Assembly: GCA_964434955.1 (NCBI GenBank)
Contig: CAYSXI010000026.1
Location: 1-37,733 of the forward strand
Direction of reading: 5' to 3'
Length of the DNA: 37,733 bases
DNA from: JANQLU01 sp964434955
Lineage (GTDB): Bacteria > Planctomycetota > Planctomycetia > Pirellulales > Pirellulaceae
Shown here: in pieces, positions 8,459-17,827 of the stretch
How the letters are laid out: every line of letters begins with the position of its first letter
Numbering within the stretch: position 1 is the stretch's first letter
Made by a program: the position numbers and the translations under genes
The notes under the pieces: model-generated
The model's input: the letters and a program-made list of their open reading frames with translations, nothing else
Databases searched by the model: none
Told to the model about the DNA's origin: nothing

Positions 8459-8869
8459 TTACGAATCGTGCGGCTCAAGAGTTTGGGATTTTTTTCTACG
8501 GTCGAAGATCAATATGCAAATCCCCGCAACGAGGCCCAATAACAAAATCCCTTTGATGATTATCAAACTCGATTGGCTGGACACTTTCGTAATCTGTTTG
8601 TCTGACCCTGACGGAATCCCATTTATTCCATTCTTTGTTCCGGAATCCGATTTCGCTTCACTGTCATCGGCGTTCTGGGGCGCTCGTTCTTCCTTGACGG
8701 CGCCATGTTTCCGCAGCTGAAATTCCGCGGCCCGATCATTGCGGCCCAATCGATCAGCAATTTTGGGACCGAGTAGCGTCAACATTACCAAACCAAAGCC
8801 GGAGAACAAAACCAGCCAAAACCCGGCAGAGTCTGTAAGCGACCGCGGCTTTGGCTGTATGGTATTCAC
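8459..8869 (-). CDS. Small two-helix membrane protein, unknown function
   Basis: 136 residues from an ATG. Two hydrophobic segments (about 16-37, AGFWLVLFSGFGLVMLTLLG, and 100-120, LIIIKGILLLGLVAGICILIF) flank a polar loop rich in Asp, Ser, Lys and Asn. A basic tail (DRRKKSQ) follows the second helix. This fits an inner-membrane hairpin protein with both ends in the cytoplasm. I recognise no family. The gene lies between eno and the NTF2-like anchored protein, on the same strand as both. Confidence 0.62.
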   Translation of the reverse strand: MNTIQPKPRSLTDSAGFWLVLFSGFGLVMLTLLGPKIADRLGRNDRAAEFQLRKHGAVKEERAPQNADDSEAKSDSGTKNGINGIPSGSDKQITKVSSQSSLIIIKGILLLGLVAGICILIFDRRKKSQTLEPHDS

Positions 8870-8896
8870 GATTTCTGGCCCCTCGATTGGGAAATG

Positions 8897-8914
8897 GTCC
8901 CATTGCGATGGGAC
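8897..8914 (-). terminator. Hairpin downstream of eno, possible terminator
   Basis: Perfect inverted repeat GTCCCAT / ATGGGAC with a four-base loop, 42 bases past the eno stop codon in the direction of transcription. The stem is GC-rich but no T tract follows on the minus strand, so it is not a canonical intrinsic terminator. It could instead be a 3'-end-stabilising hairpin. Confidence 0.35.
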
Positions 8915-8955
8915 ACTGCCTCCTTGATCAATGGCGATTGTAAATCACCGGGGAT

Positions 8956-10227
8956 CTAAAACAGGGGTCCGCCATAAACGGCGCCTTCGCCTAGGATTTC
9001 CTCAATCCGCAAAAGCTGATTGTACTTGGCCATACGATCGCTGCGTGAAGCCGAACCCGTTTTGATTTGCCCGGTATTCAGTGCGACGGCAAGATCGGCA
9101 ATCGTCGCGTCTTCCGTTTCGCCGCTTCGATGGCTGGTGACACTTGTGTAGTCGTTGCGGGCCGCCAAATGAATGGCTTCGATCGTTTCGGTCAGAGTTC
9201 CAATCTGGTTAACCTTGATCAGGATGCTATTCGCGATTCCTTCCGAGATTCCTTTTTGAAGTCGCTTCGTGTTGGTGACAAACAAATCGTCGCCGACAAG
9301 TTGTACTTGAGAACCGATCTTTTCCGTCAACAACTTCCAACCGTCCCAATCGTCTTCGCTGCAACCGTCTTCGATTGAACAGATCGGATACTTGGCCGCC
9401 CAGTCAGCAAGAAAATCAACCATCTCACTGGAAGACAACTCGCCACCGTCGATCGAGTACTTGCCCGTCTCCGTGTTGTAGAACTCCGTGGCGGCAACGT
9501 CCAGCGCAATGCGAACTTGCTCACCGGGCTGATAGCCGGCCTTCTCAATCGCCTGGCAAATCAGGTCAAGGGCTTCAACGTTACTCCCGAGGTCAGGGGC
9601 AAATCCGCCTTCATCGCCAACGGCGGTATTGAGTCCTTTTTCGCTCAGGACTTTCTTCAGATGATGGAAAATCTCGACACCACAGCGAAGCCCATCACTG
9701 AACGTCTCGAAGCCCAAAGGCATCACCATGAATTCCTGAACGTCGACGGAATTATCTGCGTGTTCACCTCCGTTGATGATGTTCATCATCGGCGCTGGCA
9801 ACAGCCTTGCGGCTGCACCGCCCAGATAGCGAAACAAGGGCAGGGCACAGCAATCCGCAGCCGCTTTCGCCGTCGCCAAGGAAACTCCCAACATCGCATT
9901 GGCGCCCAGGTTGCCTTTGTTCTCAGTTCCGTCCAACTCAATCATCTTGAGATCGATGTCACTCTGATCCGTCGCGCCCATCCCAATCAATTCGGGGCCA
10001 ATGACTTCGTTGACATTGTGGACCGCTTTCAAAACACCTTTGCCAAGAAACTGAGACTTATCGCCGTCACGCAATTCCAAAGCTTCGTGAGCACCGGTAC
10101 TCGCTCCACTCGGGACCGCAGCACGCCCAAAAGATCCATCCGAAAGTGTGACGTCAACTTCAACGGTTGGATTACCGCGGCTGTCGAGAATCTGCCGGCC
10201 GGAAATATTGACTATCGAATCCATCAT
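8956..10227 (-). CDS. eno: Enolase (phosphopyruvate hydratase)
   Basis: 423 residues, the usual bacterial length. Enolase interconverts 2-phosphoglycerate and phosphoenolpyruvate in glycolysis and gluconeogenesis, needs Mg2+, and is also an RNA-degradosome component in some bacteria. The whole family pattern is present: GRQILDSRGNPTVEVDV, VPSGASTGAHEALELRDGD, AVGDEGGFAPDL, SIEDGCSEDDWDGW (metal-binding Glu/Asp), GDDLFVTN, and the signature LIKVNQIGTLTET followed by TSVTSHRSGETED. Cys replaces the common Leu or Met after SIEDG, a position that tolerates change. The ATG doublet at 10222-10227 follows AAAAGGA. The gene is divergent from ribE; the 219-base spacer should carry both promoters. Confidence 0.98.
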   Translation of the reverse strand: MMDSIVNISGRQILDSRGNPTVEVDVTLSDGSFGRAAVPSGASTGAHEALELRDGDKSQFLGKGVLKAVHNVNEVIGPELIGMGATDQSDIDLKMIELDGTENKGNLGANAMLGVSLATAKAAADCCALPLFRYLGGAAARLLPAPMMNIINGGEHADNSVDVQEFMVMPLGFETFSDGLRCGVEIFHHLKKVLSEKGLNTAVGDEGGFAPDLGSNVEALDLICQAIEKAGYQPGEQVRIALDVAATEFYNTETGKYSIDGGELSSSEMVDFLADWAAKYPICSIEDGCSEDDWDGWKLLTEKIGSQVQLVGDDLFVTNTKRLQKGISEGIANSILIKVNQIGTLTETIEAIHLAARNDYTSVTSHRSGETEDATIADLAVALNTGQIKTGSASRSDRMAKYNQLLRIEEILGEGAVYGGPLF

Positions 10228-10446
10228 GATGGGTCCTTTTGATTACCTGTTCGTTACATTCTTCAATTTCAACTAACTGCCGGACATTGTGCACAAAATT
10301 TTTTTGCCTCAAAGGGTATGCAAACGATTCAGGCCCTATCAAAACGGCGACTTGGTTTCTAAATTGGAGTTCTGAGGCGAACCAGCTTTTTTTCGGGCAA
10401 AATCGAGTCCTCAAACGGCCGCGAACTCCTAAGAATCCCCCCGCAA

Positions 10447-11067
10447 ATGTTTACAGGTTTAGTTGAAGAACTTGGGTCGATCTCGGCCATTGAAAAAAAA
10501 GAAGTTGGTGCCCTGATTCGTATCAGCTGCAACGTCGTCGCAACCGATGCTCAGATCGGGGACAGTATCTGTGTTAACGGATGCTGCCTGACAGCCGTCG
10601 AAGTCGAGCAAGGCATGTTGGCCTTCGAGGCGGGAACGGAAACCCTTTCGCGCACGAACCTCGGTGAACTTTCGGCCGGCTCCGTTGTCAATTTGGAACG
10701 ATCACTTCAGCCCCAGCAGCGGATGGGCGGACATTTCGTTTCGGGCCACATCGATGCCATCGGCACATTGGTAAATCGTGAACCCGAAGGGGATTGGGCC
10801 AAGTATTGGTTTCAAGTTCCCCACGAATTGACGCGACAAATGGCAAGCAAAGGATCCGTCGCCGTCGATGGAATTAGCCTCACCCTGGTCGACGTGACCG
10901 ACAGTCAATTCAGTATCGCGTTGATTCCACACACCCTGAAAGTCACAACCCTCGGCGTTCGAAACGAAGGCGATACGGTCAATATCGAAACCGATATTCT
11001 TGCCAAGTATGTTGAACGACAGATGACAAGCAGAGAATTCAATAGTCAACAACCGAAAAGCATATGA
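10447..11067 (+). CDS. ribE: Riboflavin synthase, alpha chain
   Basis: 206 residues beginning MFTGLVEELGSI, the invariant start of this family. The enzyme dismutates two 6,7-dimethyl-8-ribityllumazine molecules into riboflavin and a pyrimidinedione, the last step of riboflavin synthesis. Two internally similar lumazine-binding halves are visible: residues 1-97 (INxCCLTAVE-type block) and 98-195 (GGHFVSGHIDAIG, VDGISLTLVDV). The C-terminal trimerisation helix follows. The stop codon overlaps the rsmA start by four bases (ATGA), implying translational coupling. I looked upstream for an FMN riboswitch and did not find its conserved blocks. Riboflavin supply is relevant to the flavin-rich NQR enzyme encoded nearby, though that link is only contextual. 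Confidence 0.97.
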   Translation: MFTGLVEELGSISAIEKKEVGALIRISCNVVATDAQIGDSICVNGCCLTAVEVEQGMLAFEAGTETLSRTNLGELSAGSVVNLERSLQPQQRMGGHFVSGHIDAIGTLVNREPEGDWAKYWFQVPHELTRQMASKGSVAVDGISLTLVDVTDSQFSIALIPHTLKVTTLGVRNEGDTVNIETDILAKYVERQMTSREFNSQQPKSI

Positions 11068-11987
11068 GCCACGGCAAACGTCAAACCATCTCGTACCTGA
11101 CAAAACGCTTTGAAGAAGTCGGACTTTATCCGAACAAAAAGCATGGGCAAAACTTTCTGATCGACTTGAACATAGTCGAACTGCTTGCGCGGGCCGCCGA
11201 CTTGGGCCCCAATGATGTTGTCCTCGAAGTCGGAACCGGGACCGGCGGGCTGACCGATCTTCTGGCCGATAAGGCGGCCAAAGTCGTTACGGTCGAAATT
11301 GATCACCACCTTCATCAGCTCGCCCGCGAGGAACTTGAACAACACGAGAACATCGTGATGCTTTTGCAGGACGCACTCAAGAATAAAAATAAGATTCACC
11401 CGACGGTCATGGAAACGGTTCAGGACAATCTTGCGGGCGTCGAAGGAAGTCGATTCAAGGTGGCTGCGAATCTGCCCTACAACATTGCGACGCCATTGAT
11501 TTCGAACTTGATGGCCACGGAGATCGTTCCGGACACGTTGACGGTGACGATTCAGAAGGAGTTGGCCGACCGAATCATGGCAAAACCCAGAACCAAGGAT
11601 TACAGTTCGCTCAGTATCTGGATGCAGAGTCTATGCGATATCGAACTGGTCCGCGTTCTGCCCCCCAGCGTGTTTTGGCCGCGCCCGAAAGTCGACTCGG
11701 CCATCATTCACATCATTCATCGCCCGGAAAAGCGGGCGCGGATTGCGGACCTTGGCTTCTACCACGAATTCGTTCGTGCCCTGTTCTTCCATCGACGGAA
11801 GTTTCTACGCAGTGTATTGATCAGCGCATTCAAAAATCGACTGGAGAAAAGCCACATTGATCAAGTCATGAGCGAAATGGAACTGGGAGCCGAAGCCCGC
11901 GCCGAGGAACAAACGGTCGAAACGATCTTGGATATGAGCGAGCGGTTTCGACAACTGGAGATCCAGGTTAAGGAAACCGCGACCTAG
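11064..11987 (+). CDS. rsmA: 16S rRNA (A1518/A1519) dimethyltransferase KsgA/RsmA
   Basis: 307 residues. The enzyme dimethylates two adjacent adenosines in the 3'-terminal hairpin of 16S rRNA during small-subunit maturation, using S-adenosylmethionine. Visible motifs: YPNKKHGQNFLID near the N-terminus (family KxxGQNFLxD), SAM-binding EVGTGTGGLTDLLA, the acidic VEID that binds the ribose, the catalytic NLPYNIATPL, and PSVFWPRPKVDSAII. It is about 30 residues longer than E. coli KsgA, mainly through an insertion after LLQDALKNKNK and a longer C-terminus (RAEEQTVETILDMSERFRQLE). It overlaps ribE by four bases and is followed two bases later by surE. Confidence 0.96.
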   Translation: MSHGKRQTISYLTKRFEEVGLYPNKKHGQNFLIDLNIVELLARAADLGPNDVVLEVGTGTGGLTDLLADKAAKVVTVEIDHHLHQLAREELEQHENIVMLLQDALKNKNKIHPTVMETVQDNLAGVEGSRFKVAANLPYNIATPLISNLMATEIVPDTLTVTIQKELADRIMAKPRTKDYSSLSIWMQSLCDIELVRVLPPSVFWPRPKVDSAIIHIIHRPEKRARIADLGFYHEFVRALFFHRRKFLRSVLISAFKNRLEKSHIDQVMSEMELGAEARAEEQTVETILDMSERFRQLEIQVKETAT

Positions 11988-11989
11988 CC

Positions 11990-12664
11990 ATGAGAATCTT
12001 GCTTACCAACGATGACGGATTTGATGCTCCCGGATTGGTCCTGCTGGAATCGATTGCAAGCAAACTCGGAAACGTCACCGTGGTTGCCCCTGACGAAGGA
12101 CTGTCCGGTTGCGGTCACCAAATGACGCTCGACAGGAAAATGAAGTTGGTTGAGGTCGAGCAAAATCGGTTTCGACTGAATGGAATGCCGGCGGATTGTG
12201 TTCGTGTCGCCGTCGCAAAGTTCGGCCCCTTTGATTGGGTCTTTTCGGGAGTCAACCAAGGTGCCAACCTGGGCGTCGACATCGCGGTTTCGGGGACCGT
12301 CGCCGCCGTGCGCGAAGCCGCACAACTCCGAATGCCGGGCATTGCTTTTTCACAGTACCGTGGCCGGCAGGCAAACCGAGACGATTGGAGCCTCGCCGAA
12401 AGCAACATTCCTCGAATATTCGCCGAACTTCAAACTCGCGATCTCTGCCCCGGGGAGTTCTGGAATGTCAATTTCCCATGCCAATGGCGGACCCGCGATC
12501 CCTTGTTTACCGAATGCGAGGTCGACACAATGGCACTGCCCATGGATTATTCATTTGACGGGGAACAAGTCGAATTCTGCGGCAACTATCATCGGCGCCC
12601 AGCGCGACCCGGCACGGATGTCGAACACTGCTTTGCTGGACGCATTACGGTCTCCAAAGTCTGA
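11990..12664 (+). CDS. surE: 5'/3'-nucleotidase SurE
   Basis: 224 residues, slightly shorter than the usual 250 or so. SurE is a metal-dependent phosphatase acting on nucleoside 5'- and 3'-monophosphates. MRILLTNDDGFDAPGL carries the metal-binding DD pair; VAPDEGLSGCGHQMT supplies the conserved Ser; and FSGVNQGANLGVDIAVSGTVAAVREA has the metal-binding Asn and the family's SGTV(A)AA block. The segment after SAP/VAPD reads EGLSGCGH rather than the common RDRSGAS, so some substrate-loop residues differ. It starts two bases after rsmA and is probably co-transcribed with ribE and rsmA. Confidence 0.94.
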   Translation: MRILLTNDDGFDAPGLVLLESIASKLGNVTVVAPDEGLSGCGHQMTLDRKMKLVEVEQNRFRLNGMPADCVRVAVAKFGPFDWVFSGVNQGANLGVDIAVSGTVAAVREAAQLRMPGIAFSQYRGRQANRDDWSLAESNIPRIFAELQTRDLCPGEFWNVNFPCQWRTRDPLFTECEVDTMALPMDYSFDGEQVEFCGNYHRRPARPGTDVEHCFAGRITVSKV

Positions 12665-12711
12665 CCTGGCCAATCTCATTAATTTCGGTCTACTTTTTCT
12701 TGTTCGTTCTT

Positions 12712-13776
12712 ATGGCAAGTCAAGAAAACGAAAAGTCACGTTCTACGCCGCTCACCCAATGGCTGCTTCGAATGCTTAGCATTCTCGCGTGGCTGGTAAC
12801 GTTCGCCGCAATTCTCTGGAGTTTCGGCGCGCTGTACTTTCACCCATTGCTGCCGGCCCTGTTGCAGACGATTCTCTCAATCGGGTTTCTGGTTGCGGTC
12901 GGGTTGTTCGCTTGGCGCATCAAGGGATCCTGGAAGAAACGACTCGCAATCTGGGGCTTGATCGTCCCGGTTTATTTGAGCTGGCTCGCCATTCGGCCCA
13001 ACTTGGATCGAGAATGGTACCCGCTGCATGAAAAGGTTGCCTCAATCCAGATTAATGATAATCAAGTCAAAATCACGGATGTTCGACATGCGACGTACCA
13101 ATCCGAAACCGAATTCAAAGTCCGCTACCAAACGCGACGCTTCCATTTGGATCAACTTGAAGAGGTCTGGTTTTTTGTCCAGCGATTTACGGCGTTGAAT
13201 TCGCTTGCCCACACCTACCTGGCCTTTGGAGTTCGCACGGAAAAGGGGATGGAATATTTCGGGGTCAGTGTCGAGATCCGAAGTGAACCCGATGAAATCT
13301 ACTCACCGACGCGTGGTTTGTACAAGCAATACGAATTGATGTACACGATTAGTGATGAACGTGATTCCATTGGCTATCGAACCCACGTTCGCCGCAACGA
13401 CCGGGTCTACATGTACCGCTGCAACGCAACACCCAAACAAGTTCAAGCCATGTTTCGTGACGTGGCCCAACGCGTGAAAAAGCTGGAAGAACAACCCGAG
13501 TTTTATCACACGTTCTTCAACAATTGCACGAACAACATCGTGTCTCACGCCAACCGACAAGTCGAAAAACCGCTTCATCATTACGACCCGCGAATCGTCT
13601 TCCCGGGTTTTAGCGCGAGAACGGCTTATCACCTTGGAATCATTGGCGACGAAGGTGAGTCATTTCAACAACTGCAGGCCCGATCTCGAATGGATGAAAT
13701 TGCACGGACGCTGGAATTGAACGAAGACTTTTCAACCAAGCTTCGGCAGGCGCTGAAAGAAAATCGAAACGATTAG
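12712..13776 (+). CDS. DUF4105 membrane protein
   Basis: 354 residues from the ATG at 12712; the frame is open from a TTG at 12700 that adds only four residues. Three hydrophobic segments lie in the first 100 residues (about 21-43, 45-65 and 75-93). The soluble part, facing the periplasm by prediction, matches the DUF4105 pattern: SLAHTYLAFGVRTEKGMEYFGVSVEIR, then Y-rich strands, then EFYHTFFNNCTNNIVSHANR. The 'YHTxxNNCTxxI' block is the family's most conserved element, and its Cys/His/Asn composition resembles a papain-like or NlpC-like catalytic centre. The biochemical role of such proteins is not established. It follows surE by 47 bases and converges with apbE. Confidence 0.82.
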   Translation: MASQENEKSRSTPLTQWLLRMLSILAWLVTFAAILWSFGALYFHPLLPALLQTILSIGFLVAVGLFAWRIKGSWKKRLAIWGLIVPVYLSWLAIRPNLDREWYPLHEKVASIQINDNQVKITDVRHATYQSETEFKVRYQTRRFHLDQLEEVWFFVQRFTALNSLAHTYLAFGVRTEKGMEYFGVSVEIRSEPDEIYSPTRGLYKQYELMYTISDERDSIGYRTHVRRNDRVYMYRCNATPKQVQAMFRDVAQRVKKLEEQPEFYHTFFNNCTNNIVSHANRQVEKPLHHYDPRIVFPGFSARTAYHLGIIGDEGESFQQLQARSRMDEIARTLELNEDFSTKLRQALKENRND

Positions 13777-13807
13777 ACGAGTCTTCTAAAAACGAAAGAG
13801 CATTCGC

Positions 13808-15103
13808 TCACGAATTCTGCGACTCGGCCGCCTGTTTTCGCTCCATCGCTTCGCGCAACTCCTTACACTCGTCGGAAGGGTTGCTGCACATCGAACAGGC
13901 GACGTCTTCGCCCTGTTTTTCCTTCAAGCTGGCGATACCGCCACAGGATCCTTGAATTCGGCGATTACTGAAGATGACGCCGACCGACATGCCGATAATC
14001 GCGAGGATAAATGCAAATACGGCAATCGCAACGGTCCAATTGGTCGAGGGTTTGGTTGCACTGAAATCCTTTAGCGGAAACCCTTTTGTTTGGGTTGAGG
14101 AAAACGCTTCTTTGGCGCTCTCTTCATTGCGCGACAAGTTATAGATCTCAACGCCCCAACTTTCAGCGCTTTCCAATGACTTCTTGTCGCCCAGAACCAT
14201 CGCCGCCGTGGCATACGCATCTGCCGATAAGCAGTCCGCAGCCACAATGCTTGAACTGGCCAGGTTGTGTTCGACCGGCCAACCGGTTTTAGGATTGATG
14301 GAATGACTGTACCGTTTTCCGTCGATCCAATGTGCGTTTCGATAGTCACCACTGGTTGCCATGGCCTGGCTTTCCAGGTTCGTCACGGCAAAGGAACGAT
14401 TCACCAAGGGCGTCGCCGGATCGTTAATACCGACCGCCCATTTTGACCCGTCCGGCTTTTCTCCGCCAACGCGAACCTCCCCACCTACTTCCACCATAAA
14501 ACTGGCGATACCTTCTTCAACGAGGGCCACCGCGACGGCATCAACGGCGTAGCCCTTGGCAATGGCCGACAGATCGATTTCCAAATCAGGCAGGTTATTT
14601 TTTCTCAATGCGGGCGGCTCATCTCGAACTTCGAGATTCTCGAATCCGACTCGCTGGAGAAGCTCCTCAATCTCCACCTTTGAAGGCAGCTGAAATTTCT
14701 CTTCCTTGCCCGGCCCAAAGTTCCAGCGTCGCACAAGCGGCCCGACGGTTACGTCGAAAGCCCCCTCCGTCTGCCGACTGATTTCCAGGGAACGCTTGAC
14801 GACGCGAACCACCTCGGCGTCGACAGCAATCCACTCCGTTGATTTCGAGGAATTAAAGCGGGAAACATCCGAATCGCTCACATAAGTCGACATCAAGGCA
14901 TTGATCCGGTTGAGGCGACGCTCAACTTTGGATTTTACGAGCTCAACATCAACCGGGCTGTCGCCGGCAAACAACTTGACTTGATACTGAACCGAACCGC
15001 CAAAGGTACGACCCGAGAACGACTCTTGAGACAAGGCCGTTGTTGTGGCTGACCCAAGTCCGATGAACAGAAACAGCAAAAGGATCGAATAGCGTAACGC
15101 CAT
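13808..15103 (-). CDS. apbE: FAD:protein FMN transferase (ApbE) fused to NqrM-like domain
   Basis: 431 residues from the ATG at 15101-15103, chosen because it begins the signal peptide or anchor MALRYSILLLFLFIGLGS; a TTG five codons upstream is the alternative. Residues 30-330 are ApbE: MSTYVSDSDVSRFN, GAFDVTVGPLVRRW, DLSAIAKGYAVDAVA and YSHSINPKTGWPV. ApbE uses FAD to attach FMN to a Thr in NqrB and NqrC. After a linker comes a membrane helix (about 356-378) and IQGSCGGIASL...ACSMCSNPSDECKELREAM, with Cys at about 387, 403, 406 and 413. This is the layout of NqrM (DUF539), the small protein needed for maturation of the Na+-NQR iron centre. As the last gene of the nqr operon it would provide both maturation activities. 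The fusion is seen directly; the NqrM role is by homology. Confidence 0.93.
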   Translation of the reverse strand: MALRYSILLLFLFIGLGSATTTALSQESFSGRTFGGSVQYQVKLFAGDSPVDVELVKSKVERRLNRINALMSTYVSDSDVSRFNSSKSTEWIAVDAEVVRVVKRSLEISRQTEGAFDVTVGPLVRRWNFGPGKEEKFQLPSKVEIEELLQRVGFENLEVRDEPPALRKNNLPDLEIDLSAIAKGYAVDAVAVALVEEGIASFMVEVGGEVRVGGEKPDGSKWAVGINDPATPLVNRSFAVTNLESQAMATSGDYRNAHWIDGKRYSHSINPKTGWPVEHNLASSSIVAADCLSADAYATAAMVLGDKKSLESAESWGVEIYNLSRNEESAKEAFSSTQTKGFPLKDFSATKPSTNWTVAIAVFAFILAIIGMSVGVIFSNRRIQGSCGGIASLKEKQGEDVACSMCSNPSDECKELREAMERKQAAESQNS

Positions 15104-15229
15104 ACCTAGCGACTCCAACTGAACGCTATCCAGAAACGCTCAGTGATTGAATCGGACTCGACGCATCGCGATCCATGCAATACGCCACAGAAATGCTGCG
15201 AAATCAATCTCTACGATTGCCGGACCGGA

Positions 15230-16543
15230 CTAACCGCCGAAATCATCGAATCGGATATTTTCAGGTTCGACACCCAGCTCATCCAGCATTTTGAATACCG
15301 CCGAATTCATCATCGGCGGACCACAAAGATAGTACTGAATGTCTTCCGGCGCGGGATGCTTACTCAAGTAATTGTCGAGGACCACCTGGTGGATGAAGCC
15401 CTGATAACCGTCCCAGTTGTCTTCCGGTAGCGGATCGCTCAACGCAATGTTGAACTTAAAGTTTGGAAACTTCTCTTCGATCTCGCGGAATTGCTCGATG
15501 TAGAACAACTCCCGAAGACTCCGTCCACCGTACCAGTAGGAAACCTTTCGATCGGTCTCTTGCCGCTTGAACAATTCGAAAATATGACTTCGCAACGGAG
15601 CCATTCCGGCACCACCCCCGATGTAAACCATTTCCGAAGGTTCTTCATTGATAAAGAACTCCCCGTAAGGTCCCGAAATGGTTACCTTGTCGCCCGGCTT
15701 CAAATCAAAAATGTATGAGGAAACGATTCCGGGAGGCACATCCATGTTGGGCGGTGGGCTGGCCACACGCACATTCAACATGATGATCCCTTTTTCACCC
15801 GGATAATTGGCCATCGAATAGGCGCGGATGGTTTCGTCGGTTACCACGGACTTGTAACGCCACATGTTGAAGCGATCCCAGTCACCGCGGTACTCTTCGC
15901 CAATGTCAAATGTTTTGTATTGCAATTCGTGGGGTGGAACTTCAATTTGAATGTATCCACCCGCCTTGAACGCGACGTCTTCGCCCTCAGGCAAGTCGAG
16001 AACCAGTTCTTTGATAAAAGTGGCGACGTTGTCGTTTGATCGGACCGTACATTCCCACTTCTTGGTTTCGAAGGCCTCTTCGGGGACTTCGACTTTCATG
16101 TTTTGCTTCACGGCCACCTGGCAACTCAATCGGCAACCTTCACGGGCCTCCCGCTTGTTGATATGCCCTTTTTCGGTCGGCAGAATATCGCCACCGCCTT
16201 CGTGAACTTTCACCAGGCATTGAGCACAGGTACCGCCACCGCCACAGGCTGAAGAAACAAAAATCCCTGCGTCGGCCAGCGCGCCCATCAGTTTTCCACC
16301 GGCGGGTACCTGAATAGTTTTTTGCTCGTTGATTTCGATCTCGATGTCACCGCTGGGAATCAAGGCATTCTTGGCGGCCAAAATAATTCCGACCAATGCC
16401 ATGACCACGGCAACGAAGAAAAACACACCGAGGAAAATCTGCATCACCGGGTTGGTTTGAGCCGGCTCGGTGTTGGCAACGGGATCTGATTGTGCCAACA
16501 GAATTCCAAAGTCGATTTGAAGTTGGCTGAGTTGATTGATCAT
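15230..16543 (-). CDS. nqrF: Na+-NQR subunit F (NADH dehydrogenase, FAD and 2Fe-2S)
   Basis: 437 residues. NqrF oxidises NADH and passes electrons from FAD to a [2Fe-2S] cluster. An N-terminal membrane anchor (about 35-57) is followed by a ferredoxin domain with Cys at 100, 106, 109 and 141 (SACGGGGTCAQC and RLSC), the exact family spacing. The reductase domain shows the FAD-binding block RAYSMANYP and the nucleotide-binding block YIGGGAGMAPLRSHIFE, ending in PENIRFDDFGG. The N-terminus is about 30 residues longer than in Vibrio NqrF. The gene is sixth in the operon, 52 bases behind nqrE; a 126-base spacer separates it from apbE. Confidence 0.98.
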   Translation of the reverse strand: MINQLSQLQIDFGILLAQSDPVANTEPAQTNPVMQIFLGVFFFVAVVMALVGIILAAKNALIPSGDIEIEINEQKTIQVPAGGKLMGALADAGIFVSSACGGGGTCAQCLVKVHEGGGDILPTEKGHINKREAREGCRLSCQVAVKQNMKVEVPEEAFETKKWECTVRSNDNVATFIKELVLDLPEGEDVAFKAGGYIQIEVPPHELQYKTFDIGEEYRGDWDRFNMWRYKSVVTDETIRAYSMANYPGEKGIIMLNVRVASPPPNMDVPPGIVSSYIFDLKPGDKVTISGPYGEFFINEEPSEMVYIGGGAGMAPLRSHIFELFKRQETDRKVSYWYGGRSLRELFYIEQFREIEEKFPNFKFNIALSDPLPEDNWDGYQGFIHQVVLDNYLSKHPAPEDIQYYLCGPPMMNSAVFKMLDELGVEPENIRFDDFGG

Positions 16544-16595
16544 GATCTTGACTGATTCAAAAATAAAGTTGCCCGAATGCTATCCACCGGGAATG

Positions 16596-17198
16596 CTACA
16601 CACCACTGAACGCCAGGAAGCCAAGGGCCATCAAGCCGACGATGATAAATGTGATACCCAGCCCGCGCAACGCCGGCGGAATATCGCTGTATTTCATTTT
16701 TTCCCGAATCGCGGCCAGGGCCACAATCGCGACCGCCCAGCCGAATCCTGATCCAACCCCGTAGGTACAACTCTCCACAAAGTTGTATTCATTCTCAACC
16801 ATAAACAGCGAGCCACCGAGGATCGCGCAGTTCACGGTGATCAATGGAAGGAAAATCCCCAGCGTGTTATAGAGGGCCGGGAAAAAACGATCCAAGGTCA
16901 TTTCAAGAATTTGAACCATCGCGGCGATCACCCCGATGTAACTGATCAATCCAAGAAAACTGAGATCGACATCCGGAAGGATCATGCTGCCTTCCTTCAA
17001 GATCACGGTGTAGATCAAGTTATTGACGGGAATCGTGATTGCCTGAACGACGATCACTGCGATCCCCAGTCCAATCGCTGTTTTCACGTTTTTTGAAACG
17101 GCGAGGAAGGTGCACATCCCGAGGAAGTATGCGAGTGCCAAGTTCTCGACAAACGCGCTTCGCATGAACAAATTGACCAATTCCAAAACTGGATCCAT
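16596..17198 (-). CDS. nqrE: Na+-NQR subunit E
   Basis: 200 residues, nearly all hydrophobic, forming about six membrane helices. NqrE pairs with NqrD in an antiparallel fold that holds an intramembrane iron centre. The two metal-ligand cysteines are in place: Cys29 (LGMCTFLAVS) and Cys124 (TVNCAILGG). The length and the C-terminal GLGITFIIVGLMALGFLAFSG are typical of the family. The gene starts three bases after the nqrD stop codon. Confidence 0.98.
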   Translation of the reverse strand: MDPVLELVNLFMRSAFVENLALAYFLGMCTFLAVSKNVKTAIGLGIAVIVVQAITIPVNNLIYTVILKEGSMILPDVDLSFLGLISYIGVIAAMVQILEMTLDRFFPALYNTLGIFLPLITVNCAILGGSLFMVENEYNFVESCTYGVGSGFGWAVAIVALAAIREKMKYSDIPPALRGLGITFIIVGLMALGFLAFSGV

Positions 17199-17201
17199 CG
17201 A

Positions 17202-17825
<624 letters not shown>

Positions 17826-17827
17826 TC

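Noticed and set aside
9517..10242. 241-codon plus-strand open frame opposite eno
   Set aside because: It is an antisense shadow of enolase, whose protein sequence is unmistakable; the frame has no domain or start signal.
10228..10446. FMN riboswitch upstream of ribE
   Set aside because: I looked for the conserved RFN blocks in the 219-base spacer and did not find them.
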